64,000 nt of DNA, taken from contig NZ_BBRB01000002.1 of the NCBI RefSeq assembly GCF_000975055.1, positions 310,001 through 374,000 of the forward strand, in the 5' to 3' direction. The DNA is from Demequina sediminicola (GTDB taxonomy: Bacteria; Actinomycetota; Actinomycetes; Actinomycetales; Demequinaceae). A model generated the notes under the pieces. That model had not been told where the DNA came from. It saw nothing but the letters and a program-made list of their open reading frames with translations, and searched no databases. The translations under genes and the position numbers were made by a program. Of the stretch, positions 42,751-52,297 are shown one piece after another. Numbering within the stretch: position 1 is the stretch's first letter; each line of letters opens with the position of its first letter.

Positions 42751-43773
42751 CTAATTCGTTGTGGCCGGCGGCGCAGTCGAGTCGCGGACGATCAGTTGAG
42801 TTGCCAGTTCGAGGCGTTGACTTGACAGCGGCTCATTGGCGATCGATTGCAAGAGCAAACGCGCCGCTGTCGCTCCGATCTCGTCGAAGGGCTGGCGCAC
42901 TGTGGTGAGGTGCGGAGCCGCGGAGATTGCTTGCATGCTGTCATCGAAGCCGACGACGGATAGTTCGCCAGGCACACGGACAGCACGCATGTGCGCGACA
43001 TCGAGTACACCGAGCGCTTCAAGGTCGTTGGACGCGAAGATCGCCGTGGGCGGCTGGGGGAGGTCGAGGAGCCTTCGCGCAGCCGCCTGACCGTCTTCAA
43101 ACATGAAGTTGCCCGGCTGGTCGTATTCAGGTGGCACCGAGATCTCTGCCTCGCGCAAGGCGAAGTAGTAGCCGGCGCGCCGGGCATCGGCGCATTCGCT
43201 GGCACGTCCACCGATGAACGCGATGCGCCGGTGGCCGAGGTCAATGAGATGTTTGGTCGCTGAGTAGCCGCCGGTAAAGCTGTTGACGCCCACAGAGGGA
43301 ATGCCCTCGGCTGGGGTGTTGACCGGGTCGATGACCACAAGCGGCACGTTGGCGTCCGCGAGGGCCTGGCGTTGTTCTTGGTCGACCGTTGACGTGACGA
43401 GAATGACGCCATGGTGTGCAGGTCCGACGAGGGCGTGGACCCAGTCGCCTTCGGAGTGGCTCGGGGTCAATTTGGTGACGACGTGCACTCCTGAGTGATG
43501 GGCGTGTTCGAGGACGCCGCGCAGCAATGCGAGGTTGTTCGCGTTGTCGAGTGCGTCGAAGGAGACCACAATGCTGCGTTGCTCGGGCTCTGTGTGCCCA
43601 CTGCGGGAAACATATCCGTGCTCGCGCAAAATTGCGTTGATTCGCGCACGAGTTTCGGAACTGACGTCGGCGCGCCCTTTGACGACTTTGGAGACAGTGG
43701 GTACGGAAACGCCTGCTTGTTCGGCGATGTCTTTCAGCGTGGGGCGACGCCGCTCAGCGGTTTCGGACGACAT
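42751..43773 (-). CDS. LacI family regulator of the xylo-oligosaccharide locus
   Basis: A 340-residue LacI-type repressor with HTH TLKDIAEQAGVSVPTVSKVVKGRADVSSETRARINAILREHGY. The effector domain shows SIVVSFDALDNANNLALLRGVLEHAHHSGV, GVILVTSTVDQEQRQALADANVPLVVIDP and VGVNSFTGGYSATKHLIDLGHRRIAFIGG. ATG at 43773 has GGAAAGGA upstream. It is divergent from the sugar transporter, and the palindrome at 43918-43933 is its likely target. The effector is presumably a xylose-containing sugar; this comes from the neighbours, not from the protein itself. Confidence 0.9.
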   Translation of the reverse strand: MSSETAERRRPTLKDIAEQAGVSVPTVSKVVKGRADVSSETRARINAILREHGYVSRSGHTEPEQRSIVVSFDALDNANNLALLRGVLEHAHHSGVHVVTKLTPSHSEGDWVHALVGPAHHGVILVTSTVDQEQRQALADANVPLVVIDPVNTPAEGIPSVGVNSFTGGYSATKHLIDLGHRRIAFIGGRASECADARRAGYYFALREAEISVPPEYDQPGNFMFEDGQAAARRLLDLPQPPTAIFASNDLEALGVLDVAHMRAVRVPGELSVVGFDDSMQAISAAPHLTTVRQPFDEIGATAARLLLQSIANEPLSSQRLELATQLIVRDSTAPPATTN

Positions 43774-43859
43774 GCGCGGGTCCTTTCCGGCGCGGTGATG
43801 GGGCGATACCTGGTAGGTCACGAGTTGGCCACGACATTGTGATCCCCCTTTGGTTCGGC

Positions 43860-43933
43860 TTGACATGCTCAATGCCCACATCGTACATTGCAAACAACGT
43901 TGCGCAAACTTGCGGCGAAACTTTCGAAAGTTT
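43860..43933 (+). promoter_or_regulatory. Promoter and operator of the second sugar locus
   Basis: -35 TTGACA (43860-43865), 18-base spacer, -10 TACATT (43884-43889), then a perfect 16-bp palindrome AAACTTTC-GAAAGTTT (43918-43933) in the untranslated leader, plus a TTGCGCAA palindrome at 43900-43907. These are placed so that a LacI-family repressor would block initiation or elongation. Confidence 0.8.
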
Positions 43934-43979
43934 GCTTGCGTTCCGACTCGATTTCACGACGATGTGAGGAGCAGTACAG

Positions 43980-45320
43980 ATGATGAAGGCCAAGAAGAGC
44001 CTAGGAGCAGTGGCAGCGGTGAGCGGCCTCGCGCTCACACTGGCGGCGTGCAGCAGCGGCGACGACGCCGACACTGACACCAGCGCGGGAGCCGGCGGTG
44101 AAGCCACAGCAGGCGCCGCTACCGTGTGGGTCACCGCGGGCACGGAATCCGTGCTGGACGCATCGATCGCCGCATGGAATGAAACCGGCAACGGCACCCT
44201 CGAGATGCAAACCTTCGAGAACGACCCGTTCAAGCAGAAACTCCGTACCGCCGTCAGCGCCGGCGAGGGCCCCACAGTCTTCTCTGGCTGGGGTGGCGGT
44301 GGCCTTGCAGAGTACGTGAAGGAAGGCGCCGTTGAATCTCTTCAGTCTGCCCTTGATGCTGAGCCTGAACTGCGTGACCGCATCTTCCCTGCAGTCCTTG
44401 CAGGTGGAACGGTCAACGACGAGATCTACGCACTTCCCATCAATGGTGTGCAGCCCGTCGTGTTCTACATGAACCAGGCCGTGCTCGACGAGGCCGGCGT
44501 GGCCGCACCCACCACTTGGGACGAGCTGATGGCCGCCGTGCCTGTTCTCAAAGAGGCGGGCGTTGCGCCCATCTCCATTGGAGGAGCAAGTAAGTGGCCC
44601 TACCTCATGTGGATCGCGTATCTGACGGACCGCATCGGTGGCCCTGAGGTCTTCGACGCCGTTGTCGCCGGTGAGCCTGGCGCCTGGGAAGACCCCGCCA
44701 TCATTGAGGCCGCATCGATGATCCAGGACCTTGTTGAGGCAGGTGGCTTTGTTGACGGCTACTCGGCCGTCGACGCCAACCAGGGCGCTGCTGAGGCACT
44801 CGTCTACACGGGCAAGGCCGCGATGCAGCTCCAGGGTGCTTGGGCCTACTCGGGCACGTATTCCACCGCCGCTGCAGACTTCGTTGAGGCCGGTGACCTG
44901 ACGTGGACGACGTTCCCCGAGGTTGAGGGTGGCGCTGGCGACCCCACCAACGTGACGGGAAACCTGTCCTCATACTTCTCGATCACCGCAGACTCGGCTG
45001 AGGATGAAAAGGCCACTGCGATGGACTGGCTACTGCACGGTGTGATGGACGACCAGTACGTCGACGACCTGACGGACACTGGTGCTGTTCCGCCAATCTC
45101 AGGCCTTGAAGACAAGATCGCGGAGACAGACGCCCCCGAGTGGAATGAATTCGTCTACTCGATCTCCGAGGATGCTGGAAACTTCCAGCTCTCGTGGGAC
45201 CAGGCGCTTGACGCCACACAGGCCGACGCACTGCTCACCAACTTGGAGCAGGTCTTCCTTCTCCAGATCACGCCTGAGGAGTTCGCGGCCAACCTCAATG
45301 AGGTGGCGCAGCAGGGATGA
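43980..45320 (+). CDS. Sugar ABC transporter substrate-binding lipoprotein
   Basis: A 446-residue extracellular binding protein of the family 1 type (MalE/XynE-like). The signal peptide ends at lipobox LTLAACSS (Cys near 25), followed by an Asp/Thr/Gly linker. The fold shows ATVWVTAGTESVLDASIAAWNETG, PTVFSGWGGGGLAEYV, YALPINGVQPVVFYMNQAVLDEAG and TTWDELMAAVPVLKEAGVAPIS, typical of oligosaccharide binders. The ATG has GAGGAG eight bases upstream. Its stop overlaps the first permease gene (ATGA). Neighbouring GH120 beta-xylosidase suggests xylo-oligosaccharides. Confidence 0.9.
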   Translation: MMKAKKSLGAVAAVSGLALTLAACSSGDDADTDTSAGAGGEATAGAATVWVTAGTESVLDASIAAWNETGNGTLEMQTFENDPFKQKLRTAVSAGEGPTVFSGWGGGGLAEYVKEGAVESLQSALDAEPELRDRIFPAVLAGGTVNDEIYALPINGVQPVVFYMNQAVLDEAGVAAPTTWDELMAAVPVLKEAGVAPISIGGASKWPYLMWIAYLTDRIGGPEVFDAVVAGEPGAWEDPAIIEAASMIQDLVEAGGFVDGYSAVDANQGAAEALVYTGKAAMQLQGAWAYSGTYSTAAADFVEAGDLTWTTFPEVEGGAGDPTNVTGNLSSYFSITADSAEDEKATAMDWLLHGVMDDQYVDDLTDTGAVPPISGLEDKIAETDAPEWNEFVYSISEDAGNFQLSWDQALDATQADALLTNLEQVFLLQITPEEFAANLNEVAQQG

Positions 45321-46222
45321 CAGTCCTCGCAACCAAGCGGGCCGAAGCGAAGCCTCGCTTCGGCCCGCCGGCCTCATTGAGTGTGCCGGCTCTAGCGCTC
45401 TTCGGATTCTTCGCGATTGTTCCGTTGATCATCGCGTTGGGACTGAGCTTTACGCGCTGGAACGGCCTTGGCTCGCCCGAGTGGGTTGGCTTCGATAACT
45501 GGGTCACGATCTTCTCCGACCCCGCAATCGCCCATTCGATCTGGCTTACCTTGGGCCTGATGATCCTGTCGTGGGTCATTCAGACTCCCATCGCGATGCT
45601 CCTCGGGGTGTTCCTCGCGGGGCACGAGCGGTACCGCGAGATCTTGGCAGTCATCTACTTTGTTCCGCTGTTGCTGTCCTCGGCCGCGATCGCAATCGCG
45701 TTCCGCAACCTGCTAGACCCCAACTTTGGGCTGTTCGCCAGCGGTGCAATCCCGTTCCTTGACCAGAACTGGCTCGGGGACCCGGACTTGGCGTTCATCA
45801 CGGTGACACTGATCATCGCGTGGCAGTTCATCCCGTTCCACACATTGTTGTACCAAGGTGGCGCCCGTCAGATTTCGCAGTCGATGTATGAAGCAGCTGC
45901 ACTCGATGGGGCTGGTCGTGTTCGGCAGTTCTTCTCCATCACGGTTCCGCAGATGAAGTACACGATCGTGACGTCATCGATGTTGATGATGGTGGGTGCG
46001 TTGACGTACTTCGATGTGATCTGGATTCTGACGCAGGGTGGTCCCGGCGACGCAACGCGCATCCTGCCGCTCGCGATGTATCAGACCGGATTCGTTGCTA
46101 ACCAGATGGGTCTGGCCTCGGCCATTGCCATCGTCCTTGCGGTGGTGGGAATGACGATCTCACTCACCATCACCCGATTGTCTGGATTCTCCCGTATGGA
46201 GAGCCAAATGGAAGGCGAGTGA
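45317..46222 (+). CDS. Sugar ABC transporter permease (MalF-like)
   Basis: A 301-residue membrane protein with six transmembrane helices. The EAA loop reads ISQSMYEAAALDGAGRVRQFFSITVPQMKYTI, the MalF-type consensus. It starts within the stop of the binding protein gene. Partner permease follows after 4 bases. Together they would form the import channel; no ATPase is encoded here, so a shared MsiK-type ATPase probably powers it (known in actinobacteria; not seen here). Confidence 0.92.
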   Translation: MTVLATKRAEAKPRFGPPASLSVPALALFGFFAIVPLIIALGLSFTRWNGLGSPEWVGFDNWVTIFSDPAIAHSIWLTLGLMILSWVIQTPIAMLLGVFLAGHERYREILAVIYFVPLLLSSAAIAIAFRNLLDPNFGLFASGAIPFLDQNWLGDPDLAFITVTLIIAWQFIPFHTLLYQGGARQISQSMYEAAALDGAGRVRQFFSITVPQMKYTIVTSSMLMMVGALTYFDVIWILTQGGPGDATRILPLAMYQTGFVANQMGLASAIAIVLAVVGMTISLTITRLSGFSRMESQMEGE

Positions 46223-46226
46223 CGGC

Positions 46227-47111
46227 ATGGCTGACACCCGTACTAAGAAGTCTTCGACCATCAAGGTCATTCGTAGTCAGCCCGCACGGCCTTCGAAGAA
46301 GCGGCTCAACGTGGCTGGTGGAGTCTTGTCCTTTGTGTGGCTCGCGGTTGTTGCCGTGCCGTTGTATTGGCTCGTCATCACGAGCTTTAGGACGCAGGCG
46401 ACGTTTTTCACCGATAAGCCGTTGGCGCTGCCTTCGGACCCCACGCTGGACAACTACCAGTTAGTGCTCGAGAACGACTTCTGGCGCTATTTGGCCAACT
46501 CCGCGATCGTCACCATCGTGGCGACAGTCTTGATTGTCGCTTGCGCATTCTTGGCCGCCTACGCCATCGCGCGTAATGGTCGTGGTGTGTCGAAGGCGAC
46601 CTTCAGTGTGTTGCTGCTGGGGCTGGCGATTCCTCTCCAGGCCACGATTATTCCGGTGTATCTGCTGATCGTGGAGATGGGTTTGTACGACACCTTGATC
46701 GCGGTGATCCTGCCCTCTGCTGCGTTCGGATTGCCTATTGCGGTGCTGATTCTCGTGAACTTCCTGCGCGACATTCCGCCGTCGTTGTTTGAGGCGGCAC
46801 GCCTTGATGGTGCTAGCGAGTGGCGCGCGATGCTGACGGTTGCGCTACCTCTGGCGCGTCCTGCGTTGGCAACCGTTGCCATCTATAGCGGTCTGAATGT
46901 GTGGAACGGGTTCTTGTTCCCGCTGATTTTGACGCAGAGTGAGGACAAGCGCGTCCTGCCACTGGCACTGACGACGTATCAGGGACTCTTCACGATCAAT
47001 GTCCCTGCTGTGGTGGCTGCGGTGGTGCTGTCGAGCCTGCCGGTGATTGCGTTGTACATCCTTGGACGGCGCCAACTCTTGGCCGGTATGACTGCGGGAT
47101 TCGGAAAATAG
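46227..47111 (+). CDS. Sugar ABC transporter permease (MalG-like)
   Basis: A 294-residue permease with six membrane helices. It has LPIAVLILVNFLRDIPPSLFEAARLDGASEWRAMLTVALPLARPALATV, the MalG EAA loop. A basic N-terminus (SQPARPSKKRLN) precedes the first helix. The ATG has GGAAGGCGAG upstream. It ends 69 bases before the beta-xylosidase gene, so both are likely one transcript. Confidence 0.92.
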   Translation: MADTRTKKSSTIKVIRSQPARPSKKRLNVAGGVLSFVWLAVVAVPLYWLVITSFRTQATFFTDKPLALPSDPTLDNYQLVLENDFWRYLANSAIVTIVATVLIVACAFLAAYAIARNGRGVSKATFSVLLLGLAIPLQATIIPVYLLIVEMGLYDTLIAVILPSAAFGLPIAVLILVNFLRDIPPSLFEAARLDGASEWRAMLTVALPLARPALATVAIYSGLNVWNGFLFPLILTQSEDKRVLPLALTTYQGLFTINVPAVVAAVVLSSLPVIALYILGRRQLLAGMTAGFGK

Positions 47112-47180
47112 ACATCGGTGGGTGACGCGGTTGCCGCAGTCGCCCCCAGAAGTAGTGTGAAGAAAGGCAAGGTGACCACC

Positions 47181-49157
47181 ATGGTCTCCGAATATCACGT
47201 CGCGACGAGCGGCAACGACTCCCACCCTGGCACGGCCGATGCGCCGTGGAAGACCATCTCAAGAGCTGCACAGAAGGCCGATGCTGGAGACACCGTCGTG
47301 GTTCACGAGGGTGTGTATCGCGAATGGGTCAAGCCGCAGCGTTCGGGGCGTGGGGAGGCTCGCCGGATCACGTACACGGCGGCCCCTGGTGAACGAGTCG
47401 TCATTAAGGGTTCCGAGGTTGTCGAGGCTTGGACGTCGCTGGGCTCGGGTGCGTGGACCACGCAAGTCCCGGCTGCCGTCTTTGGTGATTTCAACCCGTT
47501 TGCTGTCGAGGTCGAAGGCGACTGGGCAATCTACCCAAGCCCCGACTCTCCGCGGCGCCATCTTGGTGATGTGTACCTCGATGGCAAGAGCCTGTACGAG
47601 GCGGACTCGGTTGATGAGGTGCTCCACCCTGTGGACAAGGCTGAGGCCGTCGACGGCTGGTCGGGCATCAGTGTCGCGCGCCCGGATGCTGCTGCGACTG
47701 AACGTACGTGGTTCGCTGAGGTGGCCGAGGACTGCACCACCATTTGGGCCAACTTTGGCGATGCGGACCCTAACGCACACCTGACCGAGATCAACGTTCG
47801 CCGTTCAGTCTTTGCCCCTGTGGAGCACCACATTGACTACATCACGGTGCGCGGATTTGAGCTCGCGCAGGCCGCGTCCCCGTGGGCGCCTCCCACCGCT
47901 GACCAGCCCGGACTGATCGGTCCCAACTGGGCCAAGGGGTGGATTATCGAGGACAACGAGATCCACGACGCGAAGTGCGTCGCTATCTCGCTCGGTAAGG
48001 AAGGATCCACGGGCCACCACCGTGCCTCCGAGCGCCAAGACAAGCCCGGATACATCTATCAAATTGAATCTGTCTTCGCGGCTTTGCGAATCGGCTGGGA
48101 CCGCGAGAACATCGGCTCTCACATCGTGCGCCGCAACCACATCTTTGACTGTGGCCAAGCCGGCATCGTTGGGCACCTCGGGTGCGCCTTCTCCACGATT
48201 GAGGACAACCACATCGAACGGATTGCCCTCAAGCGCGAGTTCTTTGGCCACGAGATTGCGGGTATCAAGTTTCACGGCGCCGTCGACACGGTCATTGAGC
48301 ACAACCGCATCAACGACTGCACCCTCGGCATTTGGCTGGACTGGCAGACGCAGGGCACCCGTGTGTCGCGCAACCTCCTCTATCGCAATACGCGAGATCT
48401 CTTCATTGAGGTTGCCCACGGTCCGCATCTGGTCGACCACAACGTGTTGGGTTCCCCGGCGGCGCTTGAAGTCGTCTGCCAGGGTGGCGCGTACGTGAAC
48501 AACCTCATTGCCGGAACGGTGCGCCTTGAGCCGGTCATGGAGCGGCCGACGCCGTACCACGTGCCTCACAGCACGCAAGTAGCGGGATATGCGGGCACAA
48601 GTGGGGGTGACGATCGATTCATCGCGAACGTGTTCTTGGCTGGGGACAAGACGGATGCCTATACGCCGGGCACGTTCCAATACGATCAAGCGAGTTACGG
48701 CACGGCCGGATACGACGGTTGTGAGCCCTCGATGGAGAAGTTCATCGAGAGCCTGAACATTGGCAATAGCGACCACGAACACTTCCATGGCGTGCGCCGT
48801 CCCGTACAGATCGAGCGCAACGTCTATGCCTCTGGCGCTCACGCATACGAGCACGAGACTGGTGCAACGTCGGTCGGCGGAGACTCGATGTGTGGCTTCG
48901 CGATCGAGGAGCGTGGCGATGCCGTCTATCTCACGTTCGCGCTGCCTGCAGGCTTCGCAGACGCAACAGGACCTGTCACGCACGGCACGGATTTGCGCCC
49001 TGCGTACTATCCCGACGCGGAGTTCGAGAACCCTGACGGCACATCTGCTGAGTGCGATGTCGATCTCACCGGCGTGGAAAAGTCGCATGATGACACCTAC
49101 CCTGCAGGCCCCTTGGCTGAGCTGCGCGAAGGTGCCGCGGAATACCGCGTCTGGTGA
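47181..49157 (+). CDS. GH120 beta-xylosidase (right-handed beta-helix)
   Basis: A 658-residue intracellular glycosidase closely matching the GH120 family, known from Thermoanaerobacterium saccharolyticum XylC. It begins EYHVATSGNDSHPGTADAPWKTISRAA, then GDTVVVHEGVYREWVKPQ, PWAPPTADQPGLIGPNW and FFGHEIAGIKFHGAVDTVIEHN. The XylC nucleophile Asp382 and general acid Glu405 correspond to Asp387 (LGIWLDWQTQG) and Glu410 (DLFIEVAHGP), with the same 23-residue spacing. No signal peptide. ATG at 47181 was chosen for its ideal SD (AAGGTGA, 47169-47175). Expected to cleave xylobiose and short xylo-oligosaccharides from the adjacent importer. Confidence 0.93.
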   Translation: MVSEYHVATSGNDSHPGTADAPWKTISRAAQKADAGDTVVVHEGVYREWVKPQRSGRGEARRITYTAAPGERVVIKGSEVVEAWTSLGSGAWTTQVPAAVFGDFNPFAVEVEGDWAIYPSPDSPRRHLGDVYLDGKSLYEADSVDEVLHPVDKAEAVDGWSGISVARPDAAATERTWFAEVAEDCTTIWANFGDADPNAHLTEINVRRSVFAPVEHHIDYITVRGFELAQAASPWAPPTADQPGLIGPNWAKGWIIEDNEIHDAKCVAISLGKEGSTGHHRASERQDKPGYIYQIESVFAALRIGWDRENIGSHIVRRNHIFDCGQAGIVGHLGCAFSTIEDNHIERIALKREFFGHEIAGIKFHGAVDTVIEHNRINDCTLGIWLDWQTQGTRVSRNLLYRNTRDLFIEVAHGPHLVDHNVLGSPAALEVVCQGGAYVNNLIAGTVRLEPVMERPTPYHVPHSTQVAGYAGTSGGDDRFIANVFLAGDKTDAYTPGTFQYDQASYGTAGYDGCEPSMEKFIESLNIGNSDHEHFHGVRRPVQIERNVYASGAHAYEHETGATSVGGDSMCGFAIEERGDAVYLTFALPAGFADATGPVTHGTDLRPAYYPDAEFENPDGTSAECDVDLTGVEKSHDDTYPAGPLAELREGAAEYRVW

Positions 49158-49168
49158 CACACTGACAG

Positions 49169-49198
49169 CATGCGGCAGTGCACCATGCGGCAGTGCAC
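49169..49198. repeat. 15-bp tandem duplication
   Basis: CATGCGGCAGTGCAC occurs twice in direct contact (49169-49183 and 49184-49198), and the first five bases start again at 49199. It lies in the short spacer after the beta-xylosidase gene. Confidence 0.9.
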
Positions 49199-49215
49199 CA
49201 TGCAGAGCCGCGCGA

Positions 49216-49254
49216 GTCGCAGTGCAGTGTCGCAGTGAAGTGTCGCAGTGCAGT
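49216..49254. repeat. 13-bp triplication
   Basis: GTCGCAGTGCAGT, GTCGCAGTGAAGT and GTCGCAGTGCAGT run head to tail (49216, 49229, 49242). The GCAGTG core is shared with the adjacent 15-bp unit. The array ends 32 bases before the chosen isomerase start and could affect translation or copy number. Confidence 0.9.
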
Positions 49255-49286
49255 AACGGAGCCGCCACCACATGGAGAACGAACGT

Positions 49287-50525
49287 ATGAGTGATGCACC
49301 AGGAAGCGCCGAGTACCTCACGCAACAGCGGGCATCGTTGGTGCCGTGGGTTGCAATGGCTCGCAACGAGCACGGTTTCGGCTATCTCAACGCCGATGGT
49401 TCGCTCGACGCGAGCAAGGGCACTGAACTGTGGATCACCTGCAGGATGACTCACGTGGCGGCGCTTGGCCTCCTCGCGCAAGAGGAGCCGCACAACTCTG
49501 GCCCGTCGGCGTCGGAACTGCGTGACTTGGCAACTCACGGCGTGCGGTGTCTTGCTGAGACCTTTCACGACGGCGCCAACGGTGGCTGGTACGCGGCCGT
49601 TGGCGCAGACGGACCTACGGTGACGACCAAGCAGGCCTACGGACACGCCTTTGTGATCCTGGCCGCGAGCTCGGCGCTCGCGGCCGGGGTCGACGGCGCC
49701 GATGAACTCCTCACGGCTGCGTTGAAAGTCTCGGACGAGCGTTTCTGGGATGAGGAACACGGCCTGGTGGTCGAGGAATGGAATGCCGACTGGAGCGAGT
49801 TGGACTCCTACCGTGGCGTGAACGCCAACATGCACACAGTCGAGGCATACCTGGCGGCTGGTGATGTTCTGGGTGAGCGCCGTTGGCACCTCCGTGCGGG
49901 ACGCATCGGCGAGCACGTCGTGGCGTGGGCAAAGAGCAACAACTGGCGTATCCCCGAGCACTTCGACTCGTCGTGGGAGCCGCAACTGGAATTGCATCGT
50001 GAACAGCCAGCTCACCCGTTCCGACCCTACGGCGCAACTGTAGGGCACGGACTTGAGTGGGCCCGTTTGCTGCTTGCCATTGACCAAAGCCTGGGGGCCG
50101 ATGCTCCAGAGGGCTTCGAGGTGGCGGCTACAGCGCTGTACGAACAGGCAGTCGCCGATGGTTGGGATGCAGACGGAGCTGTGGGATTTGTCTACACGAC
50201 GGATTGGGAAGGCACACCGGTCGTGCGTGACCGTATGCATTGGGTCGTGGCCGAGGCAACCGCAACGGCTGCTGCTCTGGAGAAGACCACGGGGGAGCCT
50301 CAGTACAGTGATGCGGCCGCGCACTGGTGGCAGTATGCCGATGAGTGTGTGATCGACCATGAGGGCGGGTCGTGGTTTCACGAACTCGATCCACAGAATC
50401 GCCCGGCTGGAACAGTGTGGCCGGGCAAGCCGGATGTCTATCACGCGTATCAAGCTGCGCTGCTCCCGGAGTTGCCGTTGACACCCTCGTTTGCAGCCGC
50501 GCTTCGCGCGCGTGGGGGAGTCTGA
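49287..50525 (+). CDS. AGE family epimerase/isomerase (D-mannose isomerase-like)
   Basis: A 412-residue (alpha/alpha)6-barrel protein of the N-acylglucosamine 2-epimerase family. It shows [89 protein letters not shown] and [16 protein letters not shown] with catalytic His and Arg residues. This subset resembles D-mannose isomerases (which also act on D-lyxose) rather than RnBP or cellobiose 2-epimerases; the substrate here is inferred. ATG at 49287 has GGAGA eight bases upstream; an ATG five codons earlier is possible. Confidence 0.85.
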   Translation: MSDAPGSAEYLTQQRASLVPWVAMARNEHGFGYLNADGSLDASKGTELWITCRMTHVAALGLLAQEEPHNSGPSASELRDLATHGVRCLAETFHDGANGGWYAAVGADGPTVTTKQAYGHAFVILAASSALAAGVDGADELLTAALKVSDERFWDEEHGLVVEEWNADWSELDSYRGVNANMHTVEAYLAAGDVLGERRWHLRAGRIGEHVVAWAKSNNWRIPEHFDSSWEPQLELHREQPAHPFRPYGATVGHGLEWARLLLAIDQSLGADAPEGFEVAATALYEQAVADGWDADGAVGFVYTTDWEGTPVVRDRMHWVVAEATATAAALEKTTGEPQYSDAAAHWWQYADECVIDHEGGSWFHELDPQNRPAGTVWPGKPDVYHAYQAALLPELPLTPSFAAALRARGGV

Positions 50526-50602
50526 GTCGTGCGCGCGCAAGGCCGGGTGAAGTCCCAGGGGCGTTGAGTTCCGGACGAACAGTGTCGGGTGGCCTGCGCC
50601 GA

Positions 50603-50617
50603 TACACTGGCGGGGTG
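50603..50617 (+). promoter_or_regulatory. -10 element for leaderless argS transcript
   Basis: TACACT at 50603-50608, followed by six bases and then the GTG at 50615. No SD is visible. Transcription would start at or next to the GTG, giving a leaderless mRNA, common in actinobacteria. Confidence 0.65.
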
Positions 50618-52291
50618 ACTCCTGAAGAACTCTCCGCACAGATCCGCACCGCGCTCCTCGAGGGCATTGACGACTCCGACTTTCAGTTGTCGCCTTTCGA
50701 TGTACCTGAAGACTTGCGCGTGGAGCGACCCCGCCAGCGTGAGCACGGCGACTGGTCGACCAATATTGCGATGCAACTGGCGAAGAAGGCCGGAACCAAC
50801 CCGCGCGAGTTTGCTGACACTCTTGTGGAGCGTCTTGTTGAGATTGACGGCATCGCTACCGCTGAGGTCGCGGGCCCGGGCTTCATCAACATCTGCTTGG
50901 CTGCTGAGGCCGCGGGCGAGTTGGCGCGCGGCATCGTGGACTATGGCGAGGACTACGGTCGCGGCGAGTCCCTGACTGGCAAGACCGTCAATGTCGAGTT
51001 CGTGTCCGCCAACCCCACCGGCCCCATTCACATTGGTGGCACGCGCTGGGCGGCGGTGGGCGACTCGTTGTCGCGCTTGTTTGAGTTCCACGGCGCCACT
51101 GTGGTGCGCGAGTACTACTTCAACGACCACGGCGTGCAGATCGACAATTTTGCGGAGTCGCTCTATGTGGTGGTGGCTGGGGAAGAGACTCCCGACAACG
51201 GGTACGGCGGCCAATACATTCAGGACATCGCCAACGAGGTGATGATCGAGGCGATGGAGAACGCGGACCCTGACCCGCTTGAGCTCCCTCGCGACGAGGC
51301 CATCGAATTCTTCCGCCTGCGTGGCGTGCGCCTCATGTTCAACGAAATCAAGAAGTCGCTGAGTGACTTTGGCGTCGAGTTTGATGTGTTCTTCCACGAG
51401 GACGAGCTACACAAGTCCGGAAAGGTTGACCGGGCGCTCAAGGAACTCAAGGAGTCTGGCGCTCTGTACGAGTCCGAGGGTGCCTGGTGGCTGCGCACCA
51501 CCGAACACGGCGACGACAAGGACCGTGTCGTCATCAAGTCGGATGGAAACGCGGCTTACATTGCGGGTGACATCGCATACATCCGTGACAAGGCAGAGCG
51601 TGGTGCTGATCTGTGCGTGTACCTGCTGGGTGCAGACCACCACGGCTACATCGTCCGGTTGAAGGCCGCTGCCGCTGCGCTGGGCTTTGCTCCCGAAATC
51701 GTCGAGGTCATCATCGGTCAGATGGTCAACCTGGTCAAGGACGGTGAACCTGTCCGGATGTCTAAGCGTGCTGGCACGGTTGTCACGATGGAAGACCTTG
51801 TCGACGCTGTGGGTGTTGATGCTGCCCGGTATTCGCTTGCCCGTTCGAGCGCAGACAGCACTATCGATATTGATCTTGATTTGCTGGCCACCAAGTCCAA
51901 TGCCAATCCGGTGTTTTACGTCCAGTACGCACACGCGCGCGCATGTTCAGTGGCACGCAACGCGGCAGAGTATGGCATCCGCCGTGAAGATGGCTTTGAC
52001 GCGAGTCTGCTGGCGCACGAGTGGGAAGCGAAGCTGTTGGGCGTCTTGGGTGAGTTCCCGCGCGTCGTCACGCAGGCAGTGGAGTTCCGTGAACAGCACC
52101 GCGTCGCTCGTTACCTCGAGGAGCTCGCTGGCGTCTATCACGGCTGGTACGACCGCACTCGTGTTACCCCGCAGGGTGATGAAGAGATCACGGACCTGAA
52201 CCGCACCCGCTTGTGGTTGAACGATGCGACGCGCCAGGTCTTTGCAAACGGCCTGCAGCTGCTCGGTGTGTCCGCTCCCGAAAGGATGTAG
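50615..52291 (+). CDS. argS: Arginyl-tRNA synthetase
   Basis: A 558-residue class I aminoacyl-tRNA synthetase. It has an N-terminal arginyl domain, the HIGH signature in [22 protein letters not shown] (HIGG), and the KMSKS region as [16 protein letters not shown], then the C-terminal DALR domain with [15 protein letters not shown]. The GTG start gives [17 protein letters not shown], a standard N-terminus. It is a leaderless candidate. lysA follows after 6 bases, a frequent pairing in actinobacteria. It charges tRNA-Arg. Confidence 0.96.
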   Translation: MTPEELSAQIRTALLEGIDDSDFQLSPFDVPEDLRVERPRQREHGDWSTNIAMQLAKKAGTNPREFADTLVERLVEIDGIATAEVAGPGFINICLAAEAAGELARGIVDYGEDYGRGESLTGKTVNVEFVSANPTGPIHIGGTRWAAVGDSLSRLFEFHGATVVREYYFNDHGVQIDNFAESLYVVVAGEETPDNGYGGQYIQDIANEVMIEAMENADPDPLELPRDEAIEFFRLRGVRLMFNEIKKSLSDFGVEFDVFFHEDELHKSGKVDRALKELKESGALYESEGAWWLRTTEHGDDKDRVVIKSDGNAAYIAGDIAYIRDKAERGADLCVYLLGADHHGYIVRLKAAAAALGFAPEIVEVIIGQMVNLVKDGEPVRMSKRAGTVVTMEDLVDAVGVDAARYSLARSSADSTIDIDLDLLATKSNANPVFYVQYAHARACSVARNAAEYGIRREDGFDASLLAHEWEAKLLGVLGEFPRVVTQAVEFREQHRVARYLEELAGVYHGWYDRTRVTPQGDEEITDLNRTRLWLNDATRQVFANGLQLLGVSAPERM

Positions 52292-52297
52292 TTGCAC

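Noticed and set aside
47805-50639. A 944-codon open frame on the minus strand, opposite the GH120 and AGE genes
   Set aside because: It is a high-GC shadow. Both plus-strand genes have clear family motifs and catalytic residues, and the antisense product has biased Arg/His/Val composition with no recognisable domain.
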